Source: Nelumbo lutea (lineage: Eukaryota; Streptophyta; Magnoliopsida; Proteales; Nelumbonaceae). Taken from it: a stretch of DNA of 64,000 bases. Below, piece by piece: positions 43,518 through 54,879 of the stretch (the first letter of the stretch is position 1; every line of letters begins with the position of its first letter). Position numbers and translations under genes: made by a program. The DNA lies in NCBI GenBank assembly GCA_022828595.1, contig JAKGHH010000001.1, positions 76,132,401-76,196,400 on the forward strand, read 5' to 3'. The notes below the pieces were generated by a model. The model worked only from the letters and a program-made list of their open reading frames with translations, had not been told where the DNA came from and ran no database searches.

Positions 43518-45459
43518 TGAAAGGATGAGAGATCCATCCCATGGACGCCCAAAGATTGCGGAATAAGGGGGTGAATTTAAAAAATTTTTCTCTCCCTTCA
43601 ACTGGGAATCACATTCCCTATTTAGAAAATCATATTTTCAAGGATCATTCTTGAACTTTAAACTGAACCAGATTTGAACCAAAAGGAATATGAGAGAATT
43701 ATACCTGATATGGAGAAGTAATATCTCCCAACGAAGGTGTTCACGCCCAAGGAAGGATCCAAAGACTGCTCCCACTGAAGATGGCGCAGTGCAGGATGGA
43801 GCAGAATCATCAGTGCTCTTCCCCAAGAACCCTGTCCTTCGCAAGAATCAGTAGAATGGTACGTGAGCTCAATTTCCTTTTCAATCCTTTCTCAAAGAAC
43901 TGATGTCAAGATCCGATCTTGACTTCTCCCACAAATGGAGATCGAACTGGCAAACAGGGCGGCAAGAACAGGGAGGCGGCAAGAGAGTATTCGCAGGGTG
44001 CAGAATTCTCTTTTATTGATTTCAGCACTAAAGAGGATCTGATGTATGTATGTTAAAGGCTGCCGCCCCGTCCTTCATTTTGTTAACTTAAAAGATCAGC
44101 TCCTAATCCCATTAGGAGCTGCTTATCCAAATCATATTTTGATCAGCCTTCTCTTCTAGTGATAAGGATAAACCCTTATCTTATCTGCAGATTAGATTAA
44201 CTTTCTCCTAATCCTATTAGGAGGTTTCTAGATCTGAATAACATTCAGATCTGGACTCTCTGAGTGGATAGGATTAAGACCCTATCCTATCTGCTAATCC
44301 ATCTCAGAATTCGCCCCTTTAATTAACTAAATAAATAGCCCAGTTCGAAATGGGCTTTTGGCCCATTAAGCTTATGTGCTCACTTAACCTTCCTAACTGC
44401 TGCCAGTTGGGCTTCCTTGTTTGGCGTAGGACCCAAGCATTGATCTACACATCAGCCACATGGGTTCGGCCCAGCCTTTGTTACAAGGCCTGGTCGAATA
44501 CACTGTTAAAGACAGTGCACCCCCTGAAACCCATCGAATGGGCTCTATGGGCCCAACACTTACCTTAAGTGGTCCCTGGGCCAAGCCATCTTGTAACACC
44601 CAGGGACTGTGGGCAGATGCAAGATTAGCCCATCATGTATTATCCTCAATGGTCTTACACTTAACCTCTCAGCCCTTAATGATCATACACTGCCCGACAA
44701 GAGAGGACCTCTCCCTTGGCTGCAAGGAACAGTGTTGCACTCTCTACTTATATGGATCCCGGGAATTAAATCTTTTTGCAAACATTTTAGAAACCATAAT
44801 ATATATATACTTTTATATCTCATATAAAGTATACTTTGCAAAACAAATCTCAACGATTGAAATCGGTTGTCAGCAGTCTTGGTTTCCAACAGTGAGAGTG
44901 CATCCCTGATCATTACCTTTGCCCGACAAAGGGGCTGATCCTGTCACTATGATCACCCACTCAGATGAATTCTCGGATTGTCCCAACATACCCAGGTTTT
45001 GACCCCCGCTAAGGATCTCACTGATTGGTACATCAAAGACAGCCCGATCCGACACCTAGTGCAGTATCATAATCGAGTCTAGGGGTCGGGTGTAACTTTC
45101 CAGTTTTGCCCATCAATCTCCAACGTCCAGGGTAATACTAGAAATCTGGTCCAGTTCAAAGATTCAATTGATCCCACACTGTATGTGCCTAGGGTCTCAC
45201 CCCGGTAGCTGAGACAAGCCACCCCAACTGACTTGGTGGCACCACAGTGTCAGCCTTGTTAGGATAGGTCTCCCCAGACCGACCCACTAGCTGTGAACAT
45301 TCTAAACTAACACGAGTCTCAATAAGTGTCCAGTTTAAGGGTATTACACAGAAACATACCAAGGGAACATGAATCAAATATGTACTTTTATTCATTTACA
45401 ATTAACTCATAAAGTACATCAATTTGTTTGAAGCTAAGGGCATACAAAACTGTCTAACA
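43518..45459 (-). repeat. Copia F 3' LTR (inverted relative to E LTR)
   Basis: In plus orientation it starts TGAAAGGATGAGAG and ends CTGTCTAACA, 1942 bp; the reverse complement aligns along its length with 39204-41169. Separation of the two inverted copies is about 2.35 kb. Confidence 0.92.
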
Positions 45460-45469
45460 ACTCCCACTT

Positions 45470-46283
45470 GCACTTAGGTCCAATCAGGTACTAGCCAGAG
45501 TCCCATACTTTCCACGTGTTTCATAAACACTTTCTGTGTCAGTGGCTTAGTAAATGGGTCTACCACATTCTCCGCTGATGCTACCTCTTACTATCATCCT
45601 CCCGTAGGTCCAGTGTTGTCATACAACAATGGAATGGGTGATGTGCTGAATTCCAAATTCATGAATGAACACCTTCATTCATAAGGCAGCCTCACTTACG
45701 GCAATGCACTCGGCTTGCGTTGTAGACTATTAATTTGCAACTTAGGACCCCTGTTTGCTGACACTCAGGAAACAACACACGATCCTATCGTGAAAACATA
45801 TCCAGATGTAGACTTTATATCATCTGGGTCTGACTGGAAATCGGCATCTGTATACCCTTGGATCTGTAGTGAGCTACCGTCGAATACTAGACAAAACTCT
45901 TTTGTCCTTCGAAGGTACTTAAGTATGTTTTTCACAGCAGTCCAATGCTCCTGCCCTGGGTTGGCCTGAAATCTGCTTATTACACTCACTGCCTGAGCTA
46001 TGTCAGGACGAGTGCACAGCATGGCATACATGATGCTCCCTACGGCAAAGGCATAGGGAACGTCTTTCATGCCATCAATCTCCTCAGAAGTCTTAGGAGA
46101 CATCTTCTTGGAGAGAGTGACTCCGTGCCTGAAAGGAACATTTCCTTTCTTGGAGTTTTTCATGCTGTATCTTTTGACTATTTTGTCAATGTAGGCAGAT
46201 TGGGATAATCCTATTATCCGCTTCGATCTATCTCTATAGAGTCGAAGACCCAATATATAGGAGGCTTCTCCAAGATCTTTCAT
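45470..46283 (-). pseudogene. Copia F RT C-terminus and RNase H
   Basis: 46283-45765 reads MKDLGEASYILGLRLYRDRS, FAVGSIMYAMLCTRPDIAQA, LKYLRRTKEF and GYTDADFQSDPDDIKSTSGY, the RNase H start with its first Asp. Left of 45765 the domain continues with stops (IVYNAECIAVSEAAL, then VDPFTKPL near 45560), so the Glu and later Asp blocks are eroded. A stop after KVWLSQ at 46290 separates this from the RT frame. Confidence 0.85.
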
Positions 46284-46289
46284 GGAGAA

Positions 46290-47573
46290 TTACTGTGATA
46301 GCCATACTTTCACCGTAGTTAACATACCTACATCATTCCCAATGAGTAGAATGTCATCTACATACAGAACCAAGAAGGTACCCTTATCTCCACTGTACTT
46401 CCTGTAGACACAAGGTTCATCCGGATTCTGCTCGAAGTCAAACGATTTGACGGCAGAGTCAAAATGGATGTTCCAACTTCTAGAAACTTGCTTAAGTCCA
46501 TAAATGGATCTATTAAGTTTACATACCATGTTTTCCTGACCTGCAGCAATGAAGCCTTGCGGCTGCTGCATATAGATATCTTCAGTAAGATCTCCATTCA
46601 GGAATGCAGTTTTGACATCCATTTGCCAAATCTCATAATCATGGTATGCTGCTACAGTTAGCAGGATCCTAATGGATTTAAGCATGGCCACAGGCGAAAA
46701 GGTTTCCTCATAATCGATGCCTTCTTTCTGAGTGTACCCTTTTGCCACCAGACGAGCCTTAAAGGTCTCTACCTTACCATCGGGGCCCTTCTTCCTCTTG
46801 TAAATCCATTTGCAACCGATTGCTTTTACCTCGGAGGGCGGATCTACTAGAGTCCAGACTCCATTGGTCTCCATTAAGTCCATCTCTGCTCTCATGGCCT
46901 CCACCCACTTCTGGGAATCTATGTCCAACATAGCTTCCGTGTAAGTCACGGAATCCTCCTCACTAGTCAAGGTTTCCACCAAGTAACTATCCTGGTTATA
47001 ACCATAACGGACTGGTGGCCTGGATACCCGAGTGGATCTTCTAGGTTGGTCAACACATGGAACTTGTGGGACATCTCCCACTGCTCTTGAGCTCTCCTCA
47101 TCAAGAACAACTTCCTGACGATGGGTGTCCAGGATATAGTCGGTTTCCAAGAATTGCGCATTACGACTGCAGAACACTTTCTGCTCACTTGGGTCATAGA
47201 ATAGGTAACCTACAGAGCCTTTTGGGTAGCCTACAAATAGGCAACGATTTGTCTTGGATTCCAACTTGTCTGCACTCGTTCTTTTAACGTATGCTGGACA
47301 ATCCCAAATCTTCAAGTGTCTGACACTTGGTTTCTTTCCGGTCCAAAGTTCATATGGAGTATTCGGAACCGATTTGGTTGGAACCCGATTCAGCACATAA
47401 ATCGCAATCTCTAATGCGTAACCCCAAAAGGATATGGGTAACTTTGAGTGTGTGAGAGGAGCACTAAGGTCTTTCATGTTCCGGGGGAGTTGATTTAGGA
47501 GAGCTGCACTAACATTTGCTGAGAGCATCATTTTTTGTGGGGCTGATTGTGGCTCCATCATTTGAATACACAA
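46290..47573 (-). CDS. Fusion frame: gypsy gag piece joined to copia RT
   Basis: One open frame of 427 codons. Residues 1-35 ([34 protein letters not shown]) match the gag end of Athila/Tat gypsies, and the same frame continues upstream as [20 protein letters not shown]. From about residue 44 it is copia: [20 protein letters not shown] (end of integrase), [14 protein letters not shown] [87 protein letters not shown] and [13 protein letters not shown] (intact YVDD). The junction lies at about 47440-47475. A deletion between copia F and gypsy G best explains it. No promoter is evident, so expression is unlikely. Confidence 0.85.
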   Translation of the reverse strand: MCIQMMEPQSAPQKMMLSANVSAALLNQLPRNMKDLSAPLTHSKLPISFWGYALEIAIYVLNRVPTKSVPNTPYELWTGKKPSVRHLKIWDCPAYVKRTSADKLESKTNRCLFVGYPKGSVGYLFYDPSEQKVFCSRNAQFLETDYILDTHRQEVVLDEESSRAVGDVPQVPCVDQPRRSTRVSRPPVRYGYNQDSYLVETLTSEEDSVTYTEAMLDIDSQKWVEAMRAEMDLMETNGVWTLVDPPSEVKAIGCKWIYKRKKGPDGKVETFKARLVAKGYTQKEGIDYEETFSPVAMLKSIRILLTVAAYHDYEIWQMDVKTAFLNGDLTEDIYMQQPQGFIAAGQENMVCKLNRSIYGLKQVSRSWNIHFDSAVKSFDFEQNPDEPCVYRKYSGDKGTFLVLYVDDILLIGNDVGMLTTVKVWLSQ

Positions 47574-48670
47574 CTCTTTTAAGAACTTGGGATAGGTTGG
47601 GATATGTTGGATCGCGTCGAGGAGAGGGAAGTTAATATGGACTTCTAGGCTGTGAGTGCAGATGGAAAAGGGACCACAGGTTGGTTCACTATGGGCTCTT
47701 CTTCTAATGTTTCCTTTCCTTCTTCTTCTCCCCCCAACTCAAGGTCTGTTTGCTCCTTTTCACTAACTCTCTTTTTCTCACACGGGTTCTCTAAATTCTT
47801 CCCACTCCTTAAGGTTGTAATAGTCTTTGTATTTTCAGGTTGAGGATTCTTAGGAAGTGGTTGAACTTGTTGTGGAGGAAAACACGATGGTTGATTTCTA
47901 GGATTCACAATCGGTTGACTTGGTAATTGCCCTACTCCTCTCCTCTTCTTGGCTTTGGCTAGCTGTCCTATTCAGCTTTTTAATTTATCGATGGACTGTT
48001 GTTGATTTATGATCAACTACTGAAGCTTCATGAATTGGTCATTGACGGTACGAGTTTGAGGAAGTTGAGGGTAAGCCTGATACGGTTGGACCAGTCGGTT
48101 CCTAGGGCACACCTACTGGAATGAACTCCGTACTTGTGGCCTCTAAAATTTCTGGACCATGGAGTTAGATGGATGATGATATTGCTGGGACTGTGTATGT
48201 GCTTGACATGGTTGAGTCGGTTGAGTCCCAATGTAATCTTTATACCCCCAATGGGTCTGGGCTTTAGAGCATTGAGAGTGCATATCTGGCAGGGGGGTTT
48301 CTTGGGCTTGGTTCCTGTAAGTGAAGTTGAGCTGATTTTCCCACCCAGGGTTGTATGGGCTAAAGAATGGGTTAGCATTGGGTTGGAAAGATCTATTGGC
48401 CGCTTGTACTTGGTTTGGAATGACTGGTTGACATGGGCCCGCCGTAGGGCACTAGCTAACATGATGGGCTGGGCTTGCATAGGTGGAACATGATGGATAG
48501 GATGACAAGGTTGGGTATGGGCCACTTTGTTGACGATATGCAAGGACTTGGTCAATTCTGTGGGCCATCCCATTAATCTTGTCTAGTTGTCGAGACACAT
48601 GGTTCCAGTTTGTCTGTGGCTCAAGTTGGAAGTAGTTTCTCATTCCACAAACTCCAGCCATTGAATTCAT
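47574..48670 (-). pseudogene. Gypsy G gag (C-terminal part)
   Basis: From right: MNSMAGVCGMRNYFQLEPQT, a Gln/Pro-rich region, NANPFFSPYNPGWENQLNF (about 48380-48320; the N-x-YNPGW-x-N-x-NF signature of Athila/Tat gag), NDQFMKL with QQQSIDKLKS-type coiled segment, then TTLRSGKNLENP (about 47820-47785) and [11 protein letters not shown]. After a frame change it runs [10 protein letters not shown] and into the fusion frame. The N-terminal gag domain is missing; low-complexity DNA lies to its right. Confidence 0.82.
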
Positions 48671-48679
48671 TTTGTTTTA

Positions 48680-49020
48680 ACCCCCCGTTTTTTTTTTTGA
48701 AAATTAAAATTGAAATTTTGAATTTTAATTTCAAATTTAAAATTTGAAATTTAAATTCTACAATTTAAACTCAAATTTGAATTTGATTTTTTTAATTATT
48801 TTATTTGAAGTTTGAAATTTAAATTCAAATTTATATTTTGAAATTTAAATTCAGATTTGAATTTTTTATTTTTTATTTGTTTTTATGCTTTTTTTTAAAT
48901 TCGAAATTTAAAATTGAATTTTTAATTTTTTTTAATTTTTTTGAAATTTGAAATTTAAATTCAAATTCATATTTTGACATTTAAATTCCTGAAATTTAAA
49001 TTCAAATTTGAATTAAAAAA
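48680..49020. repeat. AT-rich low-complexity array (TTTGAAATTTAAATTC words)
   Basis: Repeats of AAATTTGAAATTTAAATTC and its complement, largely self-complementary. A second patch of the same words lies at 49750-49850. Both are in the right part of gypsy G. Confidence 0.8.
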
Positions 49021-50511
49021 ATGCAAGCAAATCAACCACACGACCTAGGGTTTCCTAAACTAGTGGTTTAACCAATGTGAATCCCCTTAGGTTCACTTGG
49101 AACTACACCACTTCCTTTGGTTAGCCAAGTAAGAGGTGGGGATGTGGGAGGCTCCCCTTGCTTTCGCAAGGACCTAATTAAGTAACAACAAAACCCGCTT
49201 TGTTATAGTCGTTTAACATCTTTCCTTAGACACCAACCACTAGTTATGGAAAGTAATTACAAGTTTTCCTAAAATTCAGCACACTTTTGAACCAAATGTG
49301 AGGCTTCCTTAAAGGATCTTGCTATCCAAATTTAAAATTAGGGTTAGGGTGAAACGCACGTGAAGGGTGGTGATTTTTTGGGCCATGGAAGGGTGATGAA
49401 ATCCCCACCTTATCTTATTTAGGTTTGATGCCCTTAAATGCATTAACGGAAAAACAAATTAAACAAAGCAAATGCAACTAACTACAATGCATGAACAATT
49501 ATCTCTACAATGCAATTCAACAAATATAACATAAAAGAATAAAATAAACTAAGCAAGAGAAGCAATTAAAATAATAAAAAGAAGGAAAACCTAACACATT
49601 CACAACTAGCTATGATAATCAATTAAATAAACCTATATGACACATGCTCTAGAATATGAAACCCTAAATGTTGGAATACAAAAATTATTTATTATTTATT
49701 ATTTATTATTTATATTTTATATTTTTAATTTATATTTTATATATTTTTTGAAATTCAAAATTTTAAATTTAAATTTCGAAATTTGAAATTCAAATTAAAA
49801 TTCAGATTTGAATTTAAACTTAAATTCAAAATTTGAAAATTTGGACAATTTCCTTTTTAGAAATTAATTATTCAATTAAACAACTAAAAGAAAAGAAATT
49901 AAATAAAGCGGCAAATAATAATTGCAAATAGAAAATAAAACAAAAATTAATTGTGCTAAACAGAATTAACAACTACCAAAAATAAAATCTAACAAACTAA
50001 TTGCTAATCTAAAAATTAAACTGAAAATAAAATGATGAAAAAGAAAATTATGCAAGAAATAGATAAAATAAAAGAAAAAAATACAAATATAAAAATAACC
50101 GAAAATAAAATAAACATAAGAAAAAAATTATGCTGAATTTTTTTTAGTTATATTTTTATTTTCTTTTTTTTTCATAAAAGAAAAACATAAATCTAAAAAT
50201 TAATATGAAAATAAAATTAATGAAAGAAAAATATGTTGCAAAAATAAATAAAATAAAATAAACGATTTTTTTTTCTTTTTTATTGTTTTTTATCTAAAAT
50301 AAAAGAAAGGAAAAAAAAGAATCTTAAATTTAAACCTAAAACAAAATAAAATGAAATTAACAACAAAAGAAAATTAAGAATTGCATACAAAAGAAAATTA
50401 TGTTGCGACAAATAAAATAAAATAAAATAAACGATTTTTTTTTGTTTTTTTTTAAATCTGAAATAAAAGAAAAACACAAACCTAATATAAGAAAAAAAAA
50501 TTAAAGTCGAT
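49021..50511 (-). other. Right part of gypsy G, leader and diverged LTR
   Basis: AT-rich, with many A-runs and no coding domain. It should include the G primer site and the first part of its 5' LTR, but I cannot align it with 36530-37760 and no primer site was found. Confidence 0.4.
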
Positions 50512-50736
50512 TTCAGTTTTTTACAAAAACACCCCTCTCTCTGTTGGACTTCACACCAGTTTTCAAAAATCTGCATTTCAGCCATAAAAACTTCATAGTT
50601 TTCTACATAATTTGTTCAGAGACCCTTAGATGTCACATAATTGATTTTAACCGGGAAAATGGTGCACTTTGACTAGTCTAAGGCTGAAAATACACCTGAA
50701 TTGATGCCCTTAAAGCTTCAAAATGTAGGGTTATCA
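50512..50736 (-). repeat. Gypsy G 5' LTR, recognisable end
   Basis: Matches 37770-37994 (shared TTTACAAAAACACCCC, TTTTCTACATAATTTG, GAAAATGGTGCACTTTGACTA and TTGATGCCCTTAA). It ends ATCA at 50736, before the target duplication CTGAC. Confidence 0.82.
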
Positions 50737-50741
50737 CTGAC

Positions 50742-51693
50742 CCAGGCAGTCGAAGACGCTAAACCATTCGACTTGGGCAGCAGTTCGAGGTTACTAAATT
50801 TATTTTCCTTAGATTAAAAAAAATGACACTCATGTCCCCCGATTCCCAGGTCTTACGAGTTAGGGTTAGAAGTTTAGAACGAAGGTGATCGACGGTGAGC
50901 GACAATCGGCAGCGATCGGTGATGACGGTTGTGAACTTCATCTACGACGAGTTTCTTTTTGTAATCAGCAGGAGCGACAAGGAGTGGCGGCAGCAGGAAC
51001 AATAGACGATTTTGCAGCGGCGGCCGGGGGTTTCTAATATGCTATGCAGTAGTAGTTGGCAGTTGGCAGTTGGCAGTTGGCAGCAGCAACAACGAGACAA
51101 GGACTACGGCGGCCGGTGGTGAGTTTGGTCGCATACCCTGTATTGTTTTGGATTCTTTTTATTTCTCCCAATTAACTACCACTCCGCAGATCCTTTTTAT
51201 TTGAAAACTCAATATGATACTATGGCTGTTCATTCACAAATTTTAAATTTTGTTATGTTTTAATATTTTATTTCTTCACAATAATACAATCAACTAAATC
51301 AAGGAATATTGGCTTGAGTAGGGTAACCTATTTCCATATTAAGTTCTTGTGCTGGTTGAATTTCACCCATAGACCAACACCATCTACCTAGCATCCTCAA
51401 CATGCACCATAGCTGTAGAGTTTTTCTGTTTTTATTTTTTGTGTTTTTTCTGTATTTTTTTATATTTTCTATGTGTTTTGTACTGTATTCTTTTTGTATT
51501 TAGATAGTTTTATTTTCTATATTTGTCTATATTTTATTTAATTTTATGTTATTTTTTATATTTATAAATATATTTTTTATTTTTAATTTATTTATATCGT
51601 CACGGGTCAAATCATTCAACCCAGACAGTTGAACTGCTTAACTTGAAACTAGTCCCTTGACCGGTTCTATTTCCGGGTTGTTTTTAAAAACCT
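50742..51693. mobile_element. MULE-like foldback MITE, right piece
   Basis: Continues the element interrupted at 36529. The right end CCGGGTTGTTTTTAAAAACC is the inverted counterpart of GGTTTTTAAAA at 36400. The interior has no supported gene; a GTTGGCA array lies at 51055-51083. Confidence 0.5.
51055..51083. repeat. Four tandem copies of GTTGGCA
   Basis: A 7-bp unit repeated four times without a break, followed by GCAGCAAC. Confidence 0.9.
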
Positions 51694-52638
51694 TTTAAAA
51701 AGGTTAAATGCTGCTTTAGCTTTGCGAGATGCAATATGTAGATACGCTGTAGTTATTTATTTGAGTTTGCACCACCCACTCTCCATGAAGCGCCTAAATC
51801 TGTATACTTACCAGTCTACAGTCTAGGTAGAATCAATTAAAATATCAAGAACTTAAAGCAAACATTTTACTTGTGGGCTTCAAACTATAGAGGCTATTGA
51901 AATCAAGTGTTTTGGTGGCCGTGCATATGTTGCCTTGTATCAAGTATCCATACGTAGAAAATAACAAGACGATAAACGGATTGAATTCGAATCAGATCAG
52001 ATAATATCTGAATTAGAATTCGATTAAAAAATTTGATATCTGACAGATATTAAAAATTACCTCAACTCACTAACTCACTTGACAATTCATATCACATTCC
52101 CTCCACGCTCCTCACTTGGCAAAGGAATTAATTCCCTCAATTAAAAGTTATGAAACCCTAATAGGTTCCACTAATGGTAGTTAATTATCAAGAGACGAGT
52201 ATCCCGGCCACCTTTACTTAGGGCACCAATAAGAATGAGGCCAGTGCAGAGATGCCAAAGTGTGTGGTAGTTATCATGCAGCATAAGCATGAGCAGTCCA
52301 TACGTGGTTATTTACTTACTCCCTTGGAGAATACGCCACAAAACAGAAAGAAACATGTAGGGATGATTTTGACATGCATTGATTGGATAACCATTTCTAA
52401 TGTCATTGTTTTAGTTTAGGCCGCAATTTAAAACCTATACATCACATACCCAATCGACCCCGCGGGTTTCTTCTACTATTCTAAAGTATAAATCCAAAAC
52501 AATACTCATAGCCACCTGTATTTAAAGGGTGGTAATTAACATGATAACAAATTAATTCTCATGTTATTGTTTTGGGTAACTAGCTTACAGATGTATAGTT
52601 TCACCCCATATTTTGTTTTGTAACTGATGTAGGGATAC
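51694..52638. other. Intergenic, nothing recognised
   Basis: No domain, RNA gene or element boundary seen on either strand. Confidence 0.4.
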
Positions 52639-52646
52639 TTAGCGGG

Positions 52647-53083
52647 TAGACTTGTTCATGGGCCGGGTGGTTCGATGGTCCGGCCCGGTTCGTACCCCAG
52701 TCGGATTTGGTCATGTGATTAGGCCTGCGGGCTTGACTTCGAGCCTAACACAGTAAGTCCGATTGTGTTTCATGCCCGGCTTAGGATTTGTCAAAAAAGT
52801 CTGGCCCGATTCAGCATTATATATTTTATAAAATATATAAATAATATAATATTTATTAAAATAATATATTTATAATTTAATATGTACATTTTTATTCTTT
52901 TCTTTATAATTAATCTCTCTATTCAGCCACTACAGTAGTAGTAACATTATGGGCTAAATTTTGGGCTTGGGTCCAAGTTCGGGCTTTGGGCTTTTTATGA
53001 GGGCCGGGCTCGGGCTCGGGCCTTAGAAAAATCTGTTAATACAGAGTGAAAGCCCGGCCCAGCCCGTGCCATGAACATGTCTA
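52647..53083. mobile_element. hAT-type MITE with GGGCCGGG-rich ends
   Basis: TAGACTTGTTCATGGGCCGGG at the left and, reversed, TAGACATGTTCATGGCACGGG at the right. Flanks TTAGCGGG (52639-52646) and TTAGCAGG (53084-53091) are an 8-bp target duplication with one CG to CA change. GC-rich termini and an AT-rich centre; 437 bp; no coding capacity. Confidence 0.82.
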
Positions 53084-53091
53084 TTAGCAGG

Positions 53092-54879
53092 TCTCGGATT
53101 GCATCATGTGGCATTGGCCAGATTAAATCATGTCCATACATTATTAATTGATTTCAATCACTCCAAGGCAATGACAATTATAAAAGGGGGTGTTTATCTC
53201 AAGGTAAAGACACTTACTCTCTTGGATTTAGAATCCCAAGAGAATCATTCTTAATTCTTAAGGACTAAACTTTGAGTCCTCGTCTCTAACTTGGCTCGAC
53301 TCCTCTTAAACACTCAACTAACTTGACTTCCGATGTCTTCGCCCCTCAGATAACATATAGGGCCTCCAACATGTACTCTTCTCCTATTTATAGGTCAGAC
53401 TCATCGGCCTTGAACACCAACAAAATCCCCTTTTTGTCTTCGGCTTCATATTTGGCAGCAACAGTAACAAAGACACCCCCTCTCCCCAAATGTCTAGATT
53501 CCAGCATTTTGACCCCAACCCACCAATGGGGTTGATGATGAGAGTAAAATTATTTAATTGCCCATTCAAAATTCTATGAATTGACAGCAACAACCATTCT
53601 AGGGCACAATTTGTTCTCAAGGTGTTCTCAATATAACTTTGTTTAAAGAAATTTGAGAAAAACATATAAAAACTTAGGAATTTAGAAAAAGAAGTTAAAA
53701 TGACATGATGGTCTCATAAAATAACATAAGGTTACGTTTGTTTGGGGTGGAAAATCGAACTGGTAAATATCAGTTAGGAAAGGAGGAGAAAACCCTTGTG
53801 GGTAGCAAAACTTCAACATAATTTGCTGGGTGGTGTGATTGTTGGAAGAAGTTCGACGATTGGCTTTGGTTGACAGACAACAAATAAAGTTTTGGACTTT
53901 TATCTTCTAGGTTGGGTTTTCTCCATCATCAAAATCTCCCATTTTCATGTCCAACAACCAGAAAAATAAAAAAAAGAAAAAAGAAAAAAAAAACAACAAA
54001 AAAAAAGAACAAAGAGGACTCTCATCTTCTCAGCTGGGTACCTCCCGGTCGGTCTCAGTCCACGACAAAGGTGGAGCGACACTTGGTGCAATGTATTCAA
54101 TCAACAACATAAAGAAGGGAAAGCTAAAGAGGACCTGTTATTAATCTCCTTTTTCCTTCTTTCAGTTTGCATTTTTCTCTACCAAATAATAAGGGTTTCT
54201 CCCAAAAAGCAGCCTTGGCAAATCGGTGGTGGGTCAGAAATGTGGAGTTGGGGGAGGGGTCGACCCGGTGCTGTCGACCCCGTCCCTTCAACTCAGAAAC
54301 ACAGGCGATGACCATGGTGGATTGGGGCGACTCGGTCCTAGGAGAGAGCAAGAGCTTATGGACCCCGCTACTACCACTAGCGGCGGTAGCAACGGTACTG
54401 CCAATCCTAACGCTTCCAACCATAAACGCTGAAGACAATGACAGTAGGGACAACGACCGAGACGCCGAAGATCAGAGCGTGATTCGGTTCCTCCTCAGCT
54501 CCATCAGTCTCTTCTCATCCATTGGCGCTGTCCATTGATATCATCAGCACTGAAGTCCTGGCCACCAGATACCACGACCTGGTCTATTCTTCTGTGGACT
54601 TGATCTCGAGTTCCCTATCGGAAAAAAATGAAAGGAAAGATGACAATACGTCGATAGGCATATTTTAATAAAAAATAGATGCAAATTAATTTACAAAAGG
54701 GTAAAATAGGTATTTGGAAAGATTTGATCATTGGTTTACTGTTTTTTGTCATGATTATTGACGGAATAGAGGTTTTTGTCAAATTTTTAAAAATAGCAGG
54801 GGGTTTTTGTTAAAATAAAACTATAAGGGAGATTTTTATAATTGTCAGAAAATTCAGGGGAGATTTTTGCATTTTACCC
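53092..54879. other. Unassigned, includes a GC-richer open stretch on the plus strand
   Basis: 54167-54650 is GC-richer than its surroundings, with two overlapping plus-strand frames (one with TMVDWGDSVLGESKSLW, one with ATTTSGGSNGTANPNASN) and a continuation DIISTEVLATRYHDLVYSSV in a third frame. This resembles a decayed host exon or a captured gene piece, but I recognise no family. An A-rich run (53960-54010) precedes it. Nothing else supported. Confidence 0.3.

Larger units (their letters stand above)
43518..47470 (-). mobile_element. Copia element F, 3' half only
   Basis: Minus-strand copia with 3' LTR 43518-45459, polypurine tract AAGTGGGAG (about 45461-45470), RNase H, RT and the C-terminal end of integrase, then an abrupt change at about 47440-47475 to gypsy G gag. 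Gag, protease, integrase core, primer site and 5' LTR are gone. It is inserted in the gag of copia E, so the order of events was G, then E, then F, then a deletion. Confidence 0.87.
36530..50736 (-). mobile_element. Gypsy element G (Athila/Tat-like), 14.2 kb, with nested copias and no pol
   Basis: On the minus strand the 3' LTR is 36530-37994, preceded by the polypurine tract AAGTTGGGGGGG (about 37995-38010). Gag lies at 47440-48670 and the far LTR ends at 50736. The perfect duplication CTGAC flanks it (36525-36529 and 50737-50741). Copia E and F occupy 39204 to about 47470. I find no gypsy protease, RT, RNase H or integrase; a deletion that also truncated F and E probably removed them. The right LTR matches the left only over its last 225 bp. 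It is inserted in a MULE-like MITE. Confidence 0.82.

Noticed and set aside
48134..48493. 119-codon plus-strand frame
   Set aside because: Antisense shadow of gypsy G gag, which carries the YNPGW signature.
50280..50585. Hydrophobic Phe-rich frame resembling a membrane protein
   Set aside because: Arises from A/T runs in the right part of gypsy G; no initiation or homology signal.
53912..54144. Lys-rich open frames
   Set aside because: Product of an A-rich run, no domain.
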